This document shows, in pieces, positions 17,622-25,506 of a stretch of DNA of 35,942 nt. The notes beneath the pieces were generated by a model. The model saw nothing but the letters and a program-made list of their open reading frames with translations, had not been told where the DNA came from and did no database searches. Source of the DNA: Deltaproteobacteria bacterium (GTDB lineage Bacteria > Bdellovibrionota_B > Oligoflexia > Oligoflexales > Bog-1112); NCBI GenBank assembly GCA_016186945.1, contig JACPKR010000021.1:1-35942 (forward strand). The letters are read 5' to 3'. Within the stretch, counting starts at the first letter, position 1; every line of letters starts with the position of its first letter. The position numbers were made by a program, and so were the translations under genes.

Positions 17622-18863
17622 TCAAAGCTCCTCTCTCCAGAGTTGCTCCAGGCTTTCTCTTCGTCTTATGACGCGAAACCCGTCGCCCTCGACCAACACT
17701 TCCGCAGCACGGGGCCTGCTATTGTAATTGGAAGCCATGCTCGCAACGTAGGCCCCGCATGTTCTGAAATAGAGAAGATCCCCCCCTTTGGGCAGAGGCA
17801 TGTAGAAATCCTTTCGCAGGAAGTCAGTCGTCTCACAAATAGGCCCGACGATATCGCACAAAAGGTCCATGCCGAGCAGGCGGCGGACCGCGTAAGGCTC
17901 ATGCATGGAACCGTAAACGCTGGGCCGGGATAAATCGTTCATGGCAGCATCGACGATGACAAAGTTTTTCGTCGGGGTGGTCTTTGTTCCAATCACACGG
18001 GTGAGAAGGACCCCAGTGTTTCCCACGAGCACCCTCCCAGGCTCAATCACCAGGGGGATACGGCTGCTTTGCAAAACTCCGATCAGAGAACGAGCGTAGT
18101 CGACCAGGCTTGGCGGGGTCTCATTCGTGTAACGGATCCCAAGTCCCCCCCCCATGTTGAGCATCTTGATGGGGAAACCTGAACTGCGCAGTGTTTCCGC
18201 AAGATCACGCATCTTTTGAGCCGCCGTGATTAAGGGAGACAGTTCCGTTAACTGGCTCCCGATGTGGCAGGAAAGTCCGACAAGGGACAAAACTCCCGGC
18301 TTTTCCTGCAAAACGTTTAGACATTGCGCAATGTCTGCTTCGGGGATTCCAAACTTCGTCGAGTAAAGACCCGTTGTAACCTGCGAAGCAGTCCGTGCAT
18401 CCACATCCGGGTTGATTCGCAAACTGAGGGAAGCACGGAGGCCCATGCTTTTTGCCTCATCGGCAATTTGTCGAAGCTCGAACAGCGACTCAACGTTGAA
18501 GGACAAAATGCCGACCTCCAACGCTCGCCTAATCTCGTGTTCTTGCTTGCCAACCCCAGAAAAAACGATAGTTCGGGGATCAGCACCAGCAAGGAGGGCA
18601 CGTTCAAGCTCCCCCAAGGAGACAACGTCTGCACCCAGACCTTGCTGAAAAATGCTCCTTAATATGCTGAGGTTACTACATGCTTTTACCGCGTAACAAA
18701 AGCTCGTAGGGTAGGAGGCGAAAGCGGACTTTAAAGCTTCACAGTGCTGCGCCAGGGTCGCTGCTGAATAGACGTAGAGGGGGGTCCCTACCTTCGATGC
18801 AAGGCTTGCCAGGGGAACCCCTTCACAGTATGCTTCATCGTTTTTATAAACAAAATGATCCAT
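17622..18863 (-). CDS. lysA: Diaminopimelate decarboxylase
   Basis: 413 aa. This PLP enzyme decarboxylates meso-DAP to L-lysine, the last step of the pathway. Landmarks are YAVKACSNLSILR (the PLP-lysine region near residue 56), GADVVSLGEL, SCHIGSQL, MGGGLGIRY, IEPGRVLVG and the active-site cysteine block VGPICETTDFL, followed by AYVASMASNYN. I chose ATG 18861-18863, where the protein matches the family start (residues DHFVYKN); an in-frame start at 18944 would run into the dapD gene. The ribosome site is modest. It is followed after one base by lysC. Only 29 bp separate its start from divergent dapD. Confidence 0.95.
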   Translation of the reverse strand: MDHFVYKNDEAYCEGVPLASLASKVGTPLYVYSAATLAQHCEALKSAFASYPTSFCYAVKACSNLSILRSIFQQGLGADVVSLGELERALLAGADPRTIVFSGVGKQEHEIRRALEVGILSFNVESLFELRQIADEAKSMGLRASLSLRINPDVDARTASQVTTGLYSTKFGIPEADIAQCLNVLQEKPGVLSLVGLSCHIGSQLTELSPLITAAQKMRDLAETLRSSGFPIKMLNMGGGLGIRYTNETPPSLVDYARSLIGVLQSSRIPLVIEPGRVLVGNTGVLLTRVIGTKTTPTKNFVIVDAAMNDLSRPSVYGSMHEPYAVRRLLGMDLLCDIVGPICETTDFLRKDFYMPLPKGGDLLYFRTCGAYVASMASNYNSRPRAAEVLVEGDGFRVIRRRESLEQLWREEL

Positions 18864-18892
18864 TGATGATCCAACTATGAGAAAGGTGAGCC

Positions 18893-19726
18893 TTGCCAAC
18901 TCATGCTGATTTAAGAACGAAGATTTTAGATGTAATCGAAGCATACGAATCTGGCAAAGAAAATATTTTGAAAGAAAGAGAACGCGATATTTTCGCTACT
19001 CTCGAAGCCCTCGACCAAGGGAACCTTCGCGTGTGTGAACAAATCGAAGGTGAGTGGAAAACACATGAGTGGGTAAAAAAAGCGATCCTGTACTACTTCA
19101 AGATTGCTCCCATGGTGGAGACTGCCGTCGGGCCTTTTCGTTATCATGACAAAATTCCCCTTAAAACAAACTTCCGCGATTTGAACGTACGTGTTGTACC
19201 TCCGGCTACGGCACGATTTGGCTCGTTCATGGAACCTGGCGTGGTGTTGATGCCATCCTATGTCAATATCGGCGCTTACGTCGGGGCAGGAACGATGGTG
19301 GATACATGGGCGACGGTCGGCTCATGCGCACAGATCGGTAAAGGCGTCCATCTTTCCGGAGGAGTAGGGATAGGGGGTGTTCTGGAACCTGCCGCTGCGT
19401 CTCCGGTGATCGTAGAAGATGGTGCTTTCATAGGATCGCGCTGCATACTTGTGGAAGGCGTTCGGATAGGAAAAGAGGCGGTTCTTGCGGCGAACACTAC
19501 GCTGACCGCTTCGACCCCGATCATCGACACACGTCATGGTGAGTTTCAAACTCTCAAAGGCTTTGTGCCGGAACGAGCTGTAGTCCTCCCTGGGACGAGG
19601 GAGAAAAAGGTACAAGGAGGTACAATTTACACAAGCTGCGCCTATATTGTAGGAGAGAGAAAAGCTTCCACCGATCAGAAAACGTCTCTCAACCAAGTCC
19701 TTCGAGAATTCGCGCTTCCTGTTTAG
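18893..19726 (+). CDS. dapD: Tetrahydrodipicolinate N-succinyltransferase
   Basis: 277 aa. DapD adds succinyl from succinyl-CoA to tetrahydrodipicolinate, committing the cell to the succinylase branch of DAP/lysine synthesis. It starts at TTG 18893, with AAAGGTGA about 5 nt upstream. An N-terminal helical domain (~1-100) is followed by the left-handed beta-helix hexapeptide region, including VNIGAYVGAGTMVDTWATVG, IGKGVHLSGGVGIGG, and VIVEDGAFIGSRC. The end, CAYIVGERKASTDQKTSLNQ, is typical of the family. With lysA and lysC it forms a lysine/DAP locus. A MITE-like repeat follows its stop by 6 bp. Confidence 0.95.
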   Translation: MPTHADLRTKILDVIEAYESGKENILKERERDIFATLEALDQGNLRVCEQIEGEWKTHEWVKKAILYYFKIAPMVETAVGPFRYHDKIPLKTNFRDLNVRVVPPATARFGSFMEPGVVLMPSYVNIGAYVGAGTMVDTWATVGSCAQIGKGVHLSGGVGIGGVLEPAAASPVIVEDGAFIGSRCILVEGVRIGKEAVLAANTTLTASTPIIDTRHGEFQTLKGFVPERAVVLPGTREKKVQGGTIYTSCAYIVGERKASTDQKTSLNQVLREFALPV

Positions 19727-19732
19727 AACCAA

Positions 19733-19854
19733 CCGGGGCAAGGAGGTGGTTTGGAGGAAACTGCGCAGCTGGTTCCTCCAAGAAATCCGAGGGAGGCGAC
19801 GCTTCACTCGCCCCCCCAAAGCCCCCTCTCCCTATTTGCCCCAAGTGGCTTACG
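19733..19854. repeat. MITE-like repeat, near-complete inverted copy
   Basis: The reverse orientation of the 16272-16405 element. GGGGCAAGGAGGTGGTTTGG, then the core palindrome GGAGGAAACTGCGCAGCTGG and TTCCTCC, a GGCGACGCTTCACTCGCC hairpin, and the terminal TTGCCCCAAGTGGCTTACG. The left terminal repeat is cut to GGGGCAA. It lies 6 bp after dapD and about 100 bp before the two-component genes, and could serve as a 3' structure. Confidence 0.88.
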
Positions 19855-19954
19855 CTTTACTTTTATCTGAAACTAGCTCTTCCCATAATAGGCGACTTGT
19901 GGTTAAAAAGATCGTCTCGATGTCTCTATGAGAAAAATATGAGGAGACACAGCC

Positions 19955-20698
19955 TTGCGTATTTTAGTTGTGGAAGATGATGCCCCGTTAGCTAGCGTTT
20001 TGTTGCGCTGTCTGCGTGAGGAATCGTATGCGGTTGATCATGCAGTAGACGGGCAGGAAGCGGAGTGGATGGCGTTTGAAAATCCGTATGACCTCATCAT
20101 ACTCGACCTGATGCTCCCACGTAAGGACGGGATGGATGTTTTGCAGAACCTGCGTGCCGGTGACGTAACAGCGCCTATTCTTATTCTCACAGCCCGAGAC
20201 AAAATCGACTCCCGGGTCGAGGGCCTTGACAAGGGAGCGGACGACTTTCTTTCAAAACCTTTCGAGTTGGAGGAATTGACAGCTCGTGTGCGTGCCTTGT
20301 TGCGACGGAAGGCAAATTACACTCCTCCCATTCTTTCCGCGGGAGCTTTGGTCATCGACCCTTCTCGCAAGGAAGTGAAGTTGGCGGGCCAAGTCGTCGA
20401 GTTCACTGCTAAAGAGTACAGCCTCCTGGAATATTTCGCTCGAAACCTGGGAAGTGTTTTGACGCGAACCCAGTTGTCGGAACACGTTTGGGACGTAAAT
20501 TTCGAGCCGACTTCTAACGTTGTAGATGTTTACGTGGGTTATTTGCGGACGAAGATTAGCAAAGCCCTCGGGTTCAACCCGATTCGTACGATACGAGGAC
20601 ATGGTTACATGTTGGACATGGACGGCGATTTTACTGAACTTGGCGACAGGACACGTCAGGCGAGTTCATCCGCTCAATCCAACTCCCATGTTTCTTGA
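19955..20698 (+). CDS. OmpR/PhoB-family response regulator
   Basis: 247 aa. Receiver domain residues 1-115: DD acidic pair in VVEDDAP, phosphoacceptor D51 in LIILDLMLPRKDG, T79 in LILTARD and K101 in SKPF. Residues ~125-225 are the winged-helix DNA-binding domain, with LTRTQLSEHVWD, VDVYVGYLRTKI and IRGHGYML. It starts at TTG 19955 with GGAGA about 9 nt upstream. The histidine kinase gene starts inside its last codons (11-bp overlap), so the two form a coupled pair. The stimulus is not evident from the sequence. Confidence 0.95.
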   Translation: MRILVVEDDAPLASVLLRCLREESYAVDHAVDGQEAEWMAFENPYDLIILDLMLPRKDGMDVLQNLRAGDVTAPILILTARDKIDSRVEGLDKGADDFLSKPFELEELTARVRALLRRKANYTPPILSAGALVIDPSRKEVKLAGQVVEFTAKEYSLLEYFARNLGSVLTRTQLSEHVWDVNFEPTSNVVDVYVGYLRTKISKALGFNPIRTIRGHGYMLDMDGDFTELGDRTRQASSSAQSNSHVS

Positions 20699-22112
20699 AA
20701 CCATCTCCGTTCGTCTCAGACTTTCCCTCCAGCATACAGCATGGATGTCTCTCCTTCTTCTTTCCGTTGGCTTGGGGCTTTTTAAAATCGTTGAGCATAA
20801 CCTATATCATTCAGTTGATGCTGCCCTCTTGTCCTCTGCAAACTCCATGAAAGACATGACGGACATCGGAGGAGTCGCTGCGAAGACAGAATTCTTCGAC
20901 CAAGTCCTGCGGAACATGGGGAGCCAACATGAGATAGCAGCAGCCCGTCTCATACGGCCCTTTGCAAAGGTCATCCAAGTTTCGAGACGAGAACGTTTCT
21001 CTCATCAGGGCGAAGACATCACGCTACCGCTCACCCCAAAAGCAATCGAGCGAGCCGAGCTGGGAATGGCAACATTAGAGACCTTTACGTTCAAAGATGG
21101 AGCGTCGTATCGACAGGCCACCCTTCCTGTCATGAGGAATAGTCAATTCTCGGGAGATCTGGTACAGGTCGGTGCATCCCTCGGCCCGACACAAGGAATT
21201 TTGAAGGGAACAGCCCTGCTGCTGTGCTTGCTCCTACCCCTTATTTTTGTCATCTCGGTCGTCCTCGGATACTTTTTGACAGCCAAAGCGCTAAAACCCG
21301 TAAGGCTGACTACGGAAGCCGCGGCAAGCATGGGGATAGACGATCTTAACATTCGCCTGCCGGTACCTCCTGCAAAGGATGAATTGCAAAGACTGGCTCT
21401 GACTTTCAACGCACTGTTTGACAGGTTGGAAGACGCCATCAAGAGACTGCGTCGATTTTCAGCCGATGTTTCCCACGAACTCCGCACCCCACTCTCCGTA
21501 GTGAAGGGAGAAGCAGAGCTTGCCCTCCGGAAGAAACGTACACCCGAGGAATATGAGCAGTCCCTGTCTTCCATTTTGCGAGAAGCTCGGCATATGGCGA
21601 CGATTGTCGATGACTTGCTGCTTCTAGCAAAGGCGGAGAGCAGTCATGTAGTCATGTCGTGGGAAAAGATCCCGACTCAGGAATTTCTACAAGAACTGAT
21701 GGAGTCGGTCAAAACCCCTTTTCGAGAACGCGGGGTGAGGATCGAGTCTTGCTGCTCAGGACCCGAAGCGTTTCGAGGGTCGAAAACCTACCTCCTCTTA
21801 GCCTTGAAAAACATCCTCCTCAATGCAGCAAAACATTCTCCCCAAGGAGGCGTCGTCCACCTGACCGTAGATAAAAAACAAGACTCCCTCGTCTTCTCGA
21901 TCAGCGATCAGGGGGACGGGATTGCCCCTGAAGATGTTCCCTACATTTTTGATCCGTTTTTCCGAAGTGACAGTGCAAGGAATCGAGCTGCAGGAGGCGT
22001 GGGTATCGGGTTGAGTCTAACCCTTGCCTTGATTAAGTTGCACCGAGGTGAGATATCCGTCGCTTCTCATCTTGGGAAAGGGAGCTGCTTTGAGACCAGA
22101 CTTCCCCTCTAA
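20688..22112 (+). CDS. Membrane histidine kinase, partner of the preceding regulator
   Basis: 474 aa from ATG 20688. Order: TM1 about residues 17-37, a periplasmic loop of ~130 residues, TM2 about 171-198 (LLLCLLLPLIFVISVVLGYFL), HAMP about 199-250, and a HisKA dimerization domain with H263 in SADVSHELRTPLS. The HATPase_c domain follows with the N box in LKNILLNAAKHSP, G1 DQGDGIAPED, an F box in YIFDPFFRSD and G2 GVGIGLSLTLALI. This is an EnvZ/CusS-like layout. All catalytic motifs look intact. The in-frame extension back to 20526 lies within the regulator gene and is rejected. Confidence 0.95.
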   Translation: MFLETISVRLRLSLQHTAWMSLLLLSVGLGLFKIVEHNLYHSVDAALLSSANSMKDMTDIGGVAAKTEFFDQVLRNMGSQHEIAAARLIRPFAKVIQVSRRERFSHQGEDITLPLTPKAIERAELGMATLETFTFKDGASYRQATLPVMRNSQFSGDLVQVGASLGPTQGILKGTALLLCLLLPLIFVISVVLGYFLTAKALKPVRLTTEAAASMGIDDLNIRLPVPPAKDELQRLALTFNALFDRLEDAIKRLRRFSADVSHELRTPLSVVKGEAELALRKKRTPEEYEQSLSSILREARHMATIVDDLLLLAKAESSHVVMSWEKIPTQEFLQELMESVKTPFRERGVRIESCCSGPEAFRGSKTYLLLALKNILLNAAKHSPQGGVVHLTVDKKQDSLVFSISDQGDGIAPEDVPYIFDPFFRSDSARNRAAGGVGIGLSLTLALIKLHRGEISVASHLGKGSCFETRLPL

Positions 22113-22384
22113 TCAAGACTGTGGACAGACCTGTGGATAAGTACTTTTTTCCCTTTAATAACAGAAAAATACTATCCACAGGTTCAGAAATCTCTGACCA
22201 GTATCTTAAGTTTATTTTTTGATGACAAGAATCCATTATTGTCATCCTCTTTGAAGATGTCAATGTTTGTCACTTGGCTGGATTAGGAGTTTGGGGCAAG
22301 GAGGGCAAGGAGGAGGTTTGGAGGAAACTGCGCAGCTGCTTCCTCCAAGAATTTCATTGAGGGGAGGCGACGCTTAACCCGCCC
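22113..22384. other. Intergenic region with DnaA-box-like inverted repeat and a MITE fragment
   Basis: No gene is supported here. From 22120 there are three DnaA-box-like 9-mers: TGTGGACAG (22120-22128), a perfect TGTGGATAA (22132-22140) and, inverted, CTATCCACA (22172-22180). The last two lie in 13-bp inverted arms, CCTGTGGATA...TATCCACAGG, around an A/T-rich spacer. A MITE-like fragment fills 22291-22384. A fold-back 3' structure for the kinase transcript is the simplest reading; DnaA binding is possible. Confidence 0.55.
22291..22384. repeat. MITE-like repeat, partial copy at a gene end
   Basis: It contains TTGGGGCAAGGAGG, the core palindrome TTTGGAGGAAACTGCGCAGC followed by TGCTTCCTCCAA, and GGGAGGCGACGCTTAACCCG. 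It ends directly at the stop codon (TAG, 22385-22387) of the minus-strand lipoprotein gene, so it forms the 3' flank of that gene. The outer terminal repeats are largely missing. Confidence 0.8.
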
Positions 22385-24013
22385 CTATATGTACGGAAGA
22401 ATCTCTTTCTTCACAACCTCAAGCCCAGACCGCGCTTTCAGTATGGCTGTCACTAGGGCTTGAATTTCACCCCGAAGTGAATCTACCACCTGACAAGCGC
22501 CGTCTGCTTCGGCAAGGTTCATGTCTGATATCTTCTTGATAGCAACACCCATGAGGAAAATCGAGAACGCTCCTTTTCCAACTGCCCAAGCCACCTTCCC
22601 TACACGAAGCTTGCCTCGCAATTTCTTCGCAAACCAGCCACTGTCATAAGCAGGGTCGTCGGGATGGCGATAGATTGCAATCTGGTCAGGATTGTAAGGT
22701 ATTTTCCGATCCATTGGTTGGAGTTTCCACGATTTCCCTTCCGCTGAAACGGCAATGTTTCCGAACTTAAAGTCTTTACCTTTAATAGAAGGTTCCTGTC
22801 TCGCCACATGCTGTTTATCATCACCCCCATTTGTTTGCGTGCCATCCCAATTCAAATAGAGTGCCCTTTTGTAGTATTTCAACTTCATGCCTTGGACTTG
22901 TTGTTGGCTAAAAAAGACGTCTGTGCCAGTCTTGTCTATAAGGCGCTGTTTGGAAATCGGATCGTGTACGTAATATCGCTGCCCGTTGGGGGTTCTCCAG
23001 AGACCCGTTGGTTTGTCCAGTTGGAGTTTGATAGGTTTCTCGTCTATCACAACAGTCCTCTGCTCCCTAAGGTACTTTTTCCAAGTTACGATGCTCCAGA
23101 CATCCATAAGCGCAAATCCAAGGGAAATAACGGCACCCATCCCTGCGGCAAATGCTGCAATGGTGTCCTGCGAATTCTGCTCAGGCACTCCTAGTGAAGA
23201 GAGAATGCCATATTCAACCGTTTCCACCGGTCCTTTCAGCTCTGGCTTGGGAACTTTTTCTGGTTCTGCTGGCTTCCAGTCAAGAAGGATGGGAAGTTCT
23301 TCTGTAAGAAAATACTCGGACAGATCCTGCCATGTCATTGCGGCAATCTCTTTCTTTCGTTTTTCCAAGTCCGGATCGGGGGTCCCATTACATTGTTTGA
23401 AGGCAGTAAAAAAGGCTTCCAATTTGCTAAGGACGGCTTTCGAGTCATTTGCGATTTGACTACTGAGGCTCTGTTGCTTACGAAGTAAGTTGAGAAGTTC
23501 CTCACCCTCTTCTTTCTCTTCTGGGGATGCGAATTGTTGATGGATTTCGAAATCCACGGTCCGCCAGACTTTGGAATAATACTGGCGAGGATCTTGTGTC
23601 TGGTAAACCATCCTTGCCAAGATCGTGACAAATTCCGCGGGGGCGGGGGCGAAGGCCACCTGGTTAAACGTTGTGCCGAGGGAACAAGGAGAGCTTTCTT
23701 GTCCGAGCTGGGGACAGATTTCATATTCGATGTAGTGATTCGCTTGGGGAAGAGGAGTCTTTTCATCTCGCGGGGAGACGACCGTGTCGCTATCGGAAAT
23801 AGTGAAGGAAAGTGATAATACGTTAACGTCTCCAAAGGGGACAAGTGAGGGAACAATGCGCACAATGTCGAGAGAAAATTCAGCCGGAAGAGACGTGGAT
23901 GGGCTGCCTGTCGCAAGTTGTTGGCGTACATCGACTGACTCCAAGGGTTTACATGAAATGGCAATAAGCCATAGGTAGCTAAACAGACTGTGAATTGTGA
24001 AAAGTCTTTTCAT
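22385..24013 (-). CDS. Large lipoprotein with a C-terminal membrane segment, function unknown
   Basis: 542 aa from ATG 24011-24013. The N-terminus is a lipoprotein signal (IHSLFSYLWLIAISC, lipobox IAIS-C about residue 22). A soluble domain (~30-290) includes acidic and basic helical stretches. Two hydrophobic segments follow: TIAAFAAGMGAVISLGFALM (about residue 292) and AVGKGAFSIFLMGVAIKKI (about 490). The region between them is beta-rich and includes YYVHDPISKQRLIDKTG. I do not recognise a family. The frame is open to 24181, but that would overlap the divergent rsmE. A MITE-like fragment abuts its stop. Confidence 0.7.
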   Translation of the reverse strand: MKRLFTIHSLFSYLWLIAISCKPLESVDVRQQLATGSPSTSLPAEFSLDIVRIVPSLVPFGDVNVLSLSFTISDSDTVVSPRDEKTPLPQANHYIEYEICPQLGQESSPCSLGTTFNQVAFAPAPAEFVTILARMVYQTQDPRQYYSKVWRTVDFEIHQQFASPEEKEEGEELLNLLRKQQSLSSQIANDSKAVLSKLEAFFTAFKQCNGTPDPDLEKRKKEIAAMTWQDLSEYFLTEELPILLDWKPAEPEKVPKPELKGPVETVEYGILSSLGVPEQNSQDTIAAFAAGMGAVISLGFALMDVWSIVTWKKYLREQRTVVIDEKPIKLQLDKPTGLWRTPNGQRYYVHDPISKQRLIDKTGTDVFFSQQQVQGMKLKYYKRALYLNWDGTQTNGGDDKQHVARQEPSIKGKDFKFGNIAVSAEGKSWKLQPMDRKIPYNPDQIAIYRHPDDPAYDSGWFAKKLRGKLRVGKVAWAVGKGAFSIFLMGVAIKKISDMNLAEADGACQVVDSLRGEIQALVTAILKARSGLEVVKKEILPYI

Positions 24014-24103
24014 TTCATCCAAGTGCCTGAATTTGAATATAAAAGTTCTCATGAGTTTTTCGGAAGACCGACCGATAAAGTTAGACGAAGGTAAGGAGCC
24101 AAA

Positions 24104-24829
24104 GTGAAACACAAGTTTCGATTTTTTGGGCGAACCATAGGTTCCAACGAGTGGGCCATCACCGGGGAGGAGTATGAGCATCTGAGGAAAGTTCTACGCT
24201 TGAAGGAAGGAGAAGAGGTCGAAGTTTTCGATGGCGAGGGGCGTTGGGGAGCCGGAAAGATCACAGAATTCGATAAAGACACTGCTATAGTCTTGGTAAC
24301 CCAGACCAAGAAAGAGACTCTTGCGATACCGAGCCTTGTTGTTGCGATCGGGGCGCTTCAACCTAAAACCATGACGGACTTACTGCCGTGTCTGGTAGAG
24401 CTAGGAGTTGATACCATTCATGTTATAGAGCTTGAGGGCGTGCCGAAAAACCGCACCAACCCAAAGACCTTGGACCGTTGGCGGCGCATTCTCCTTTCTT
24501 CACTCAAACAATGCAAGAGGGCAACAATGCCGTCCTTTAATGTTTGGCTTGACTTGGCTCCGTTTGTCCAGCTCGCGTCCGAGACTTTGCCTCACCGATG
24601 GGTCTTGGATCCGACGGCTACGCAATCTATTGCAGACCTAGAGTTAGCAGGTAAAGAAAGTATCTGCCTCGTCATGGGGAGCGAAAGCGGGCTGTCTGCG
24701 AAGGAACTCGAAGTTCTGGAGCAAGCTGGCTTTCAAAAGCTGAACTTGGGCCGTTTCACACTTCGTTCCTTCACGGCAGCACTTTCAGCCGTTGCTGTTC
24801 TCTCCGCAAAACGAGGAATAGGGACCTGA
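24104..24829 (+). CDS. rsmE: 16S rRNA m3U1498 methyltransferase RsmE
   Basis: 241 aa, the family's usual length. RsmE is a SPOUT methyltransferase acting on U1498 of 16S rRNA. It has an N-terminal PUA-like domain (~1-70; HLRKVLRLKEGEEVEVFDGEG) and the SPOUT knot: GALQPKTMTDLL, LVELGVDTIHV, then LVMGSESGLSAKEL, where most members have GPEGG, and LNLGRFTLRSFTAALSAVAVL. The SAM-loop sequence GSESGLS differs somewhat from the usual GPEGGFS, but the knot is present. It starts at GTG 24104 after AAGGAG. It is divergent from the lipoprotein gene and followed by the HAMP membrane protein. Confidence 0.9.
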   Translation: MKHKFRFFGRTIGSNEWAITGEEYEHLRKVLRLKEGEEVEVFDGEGRWGAGKITEFDKDTAIVLVTQTKKETLAIPSLVVAIGALQPKTMTDLLPCLVELGVDTIHVIELEGVPKNRTNPKTLDRWRRILLSSLKQCKRATMPSFNVWLDLAPFVQLASETLPHRWVLDPTATQSIADLELAGKESICLVMGSESGLSAKELEVLEQAGFQKLNLGRFTLRSFTAALSAVAVLSAKRGIGT

Positions 24830-24881
24830 ATCCGTCCCCTGTGTTATCATTTTAGCAACAATACTCTGCGGAGGAAAAAGG

Positions 24882-25454
24882 ATGCCAATAAGTAGAAGGA
24901 CCCAGATCCTTATTGAACCTTATCAACAACTTCGCTTTGGACTGATCTTTATTTTGATCAACATTGTATTTGCTGCCCTGATGTGTTCAGTTTTCGGGTA
25001 TTTTTTATGGGACATTTATGAAGCGATCAGCGAATATTTCAAGCTCGATCCTTCTCAGAAAACGATGGCTGCCGAGAAATTCATTCGCCCCTTGCTGATG
25101 GGGCTGGGAGTCGTTGCTCTTTTCGTAGCGACGACTTTATTCACATCGGCGCGATACACGCACCAGATCTACGGACCCCTTGTTTCCATCCGCCGTTTTT
25201 TGGATGAACTTCTCAGTGGCCAGAAGCCGAATCCGATCAGGTTGCGCAAAACAGACCAGCTGCATGACATTGCCGACCGATTAAACAACATTGCGGGTTT
25301 AATAGGACCTCCCAAATGGGAAGATTCGAAGGATAAGATTGTCAGGTTTCTTAACGATTTGATAGAAGGGAAGGAAGTGAAAGCGCTTCGCCTCAGTGAA
25401 TCCGACCCGCTTAAAGCCATTGCTGACAAACTAAATAAGTTGTCAAAATCTTGA
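24882..25454 (+). CDS. Membrane protein with tandem HAMP-like motifs and no output domain
   Basis: 190 aa with two predicted membrane spans (about 20-46 and 68-90). These are followed by RRFLDELLSGQKPNPIRLRK and TDQLHDIADRLNNIA (HAMP-like), and then by a clear second copy of the same ~35-residue pattern: VRFLNDLIEGKEVKALRLS and ESDPLKAIADKLNKL. There is no kinase, cyclase or methyl-accepting domain, so it may act as an adaptor or a partner in a larger sensory complex. GGAGG lies upstream of ATG 24882. It lies between rsmE and aconitase, and co-transcription is possible. Confidence 0.7.
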   Translation: MPISRRTQILIEPYQQLRFGLIFILINIVFAALMCSVFGYFLWDIYEAISEYFKLDPSQKTMAAEKFIRPLLMGLGVVALFVATTLFTSARYTHQIYGPLVSIRRFLDELLSGQKPNPIRLRKTDQLHDIADRLNNIAGLIGPPKWEDSKDKIVRFLNDLIEGKEVKALRLSESDPLKAIADKLNKLSKS

Positions 25455-25506
25455 GAACCTGGCGCGGGGTGAAACTATCGAGTTTTAACCGGAAAGGTAG
25501 AGAGAA

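Noticed and set aside
20526-20687. Long start for the histidine kinase
   Set aside because: It lies within the response-regulator gene in another frame; ATG 20688 precedes the first membrane segment.
22120-22180. Chromosomal origin oriC
   Set aside because: Only three DnaA-like boxes and no dnaA, dnaN or other origin-linked gene; too little to call, so it is kept only as a finding.
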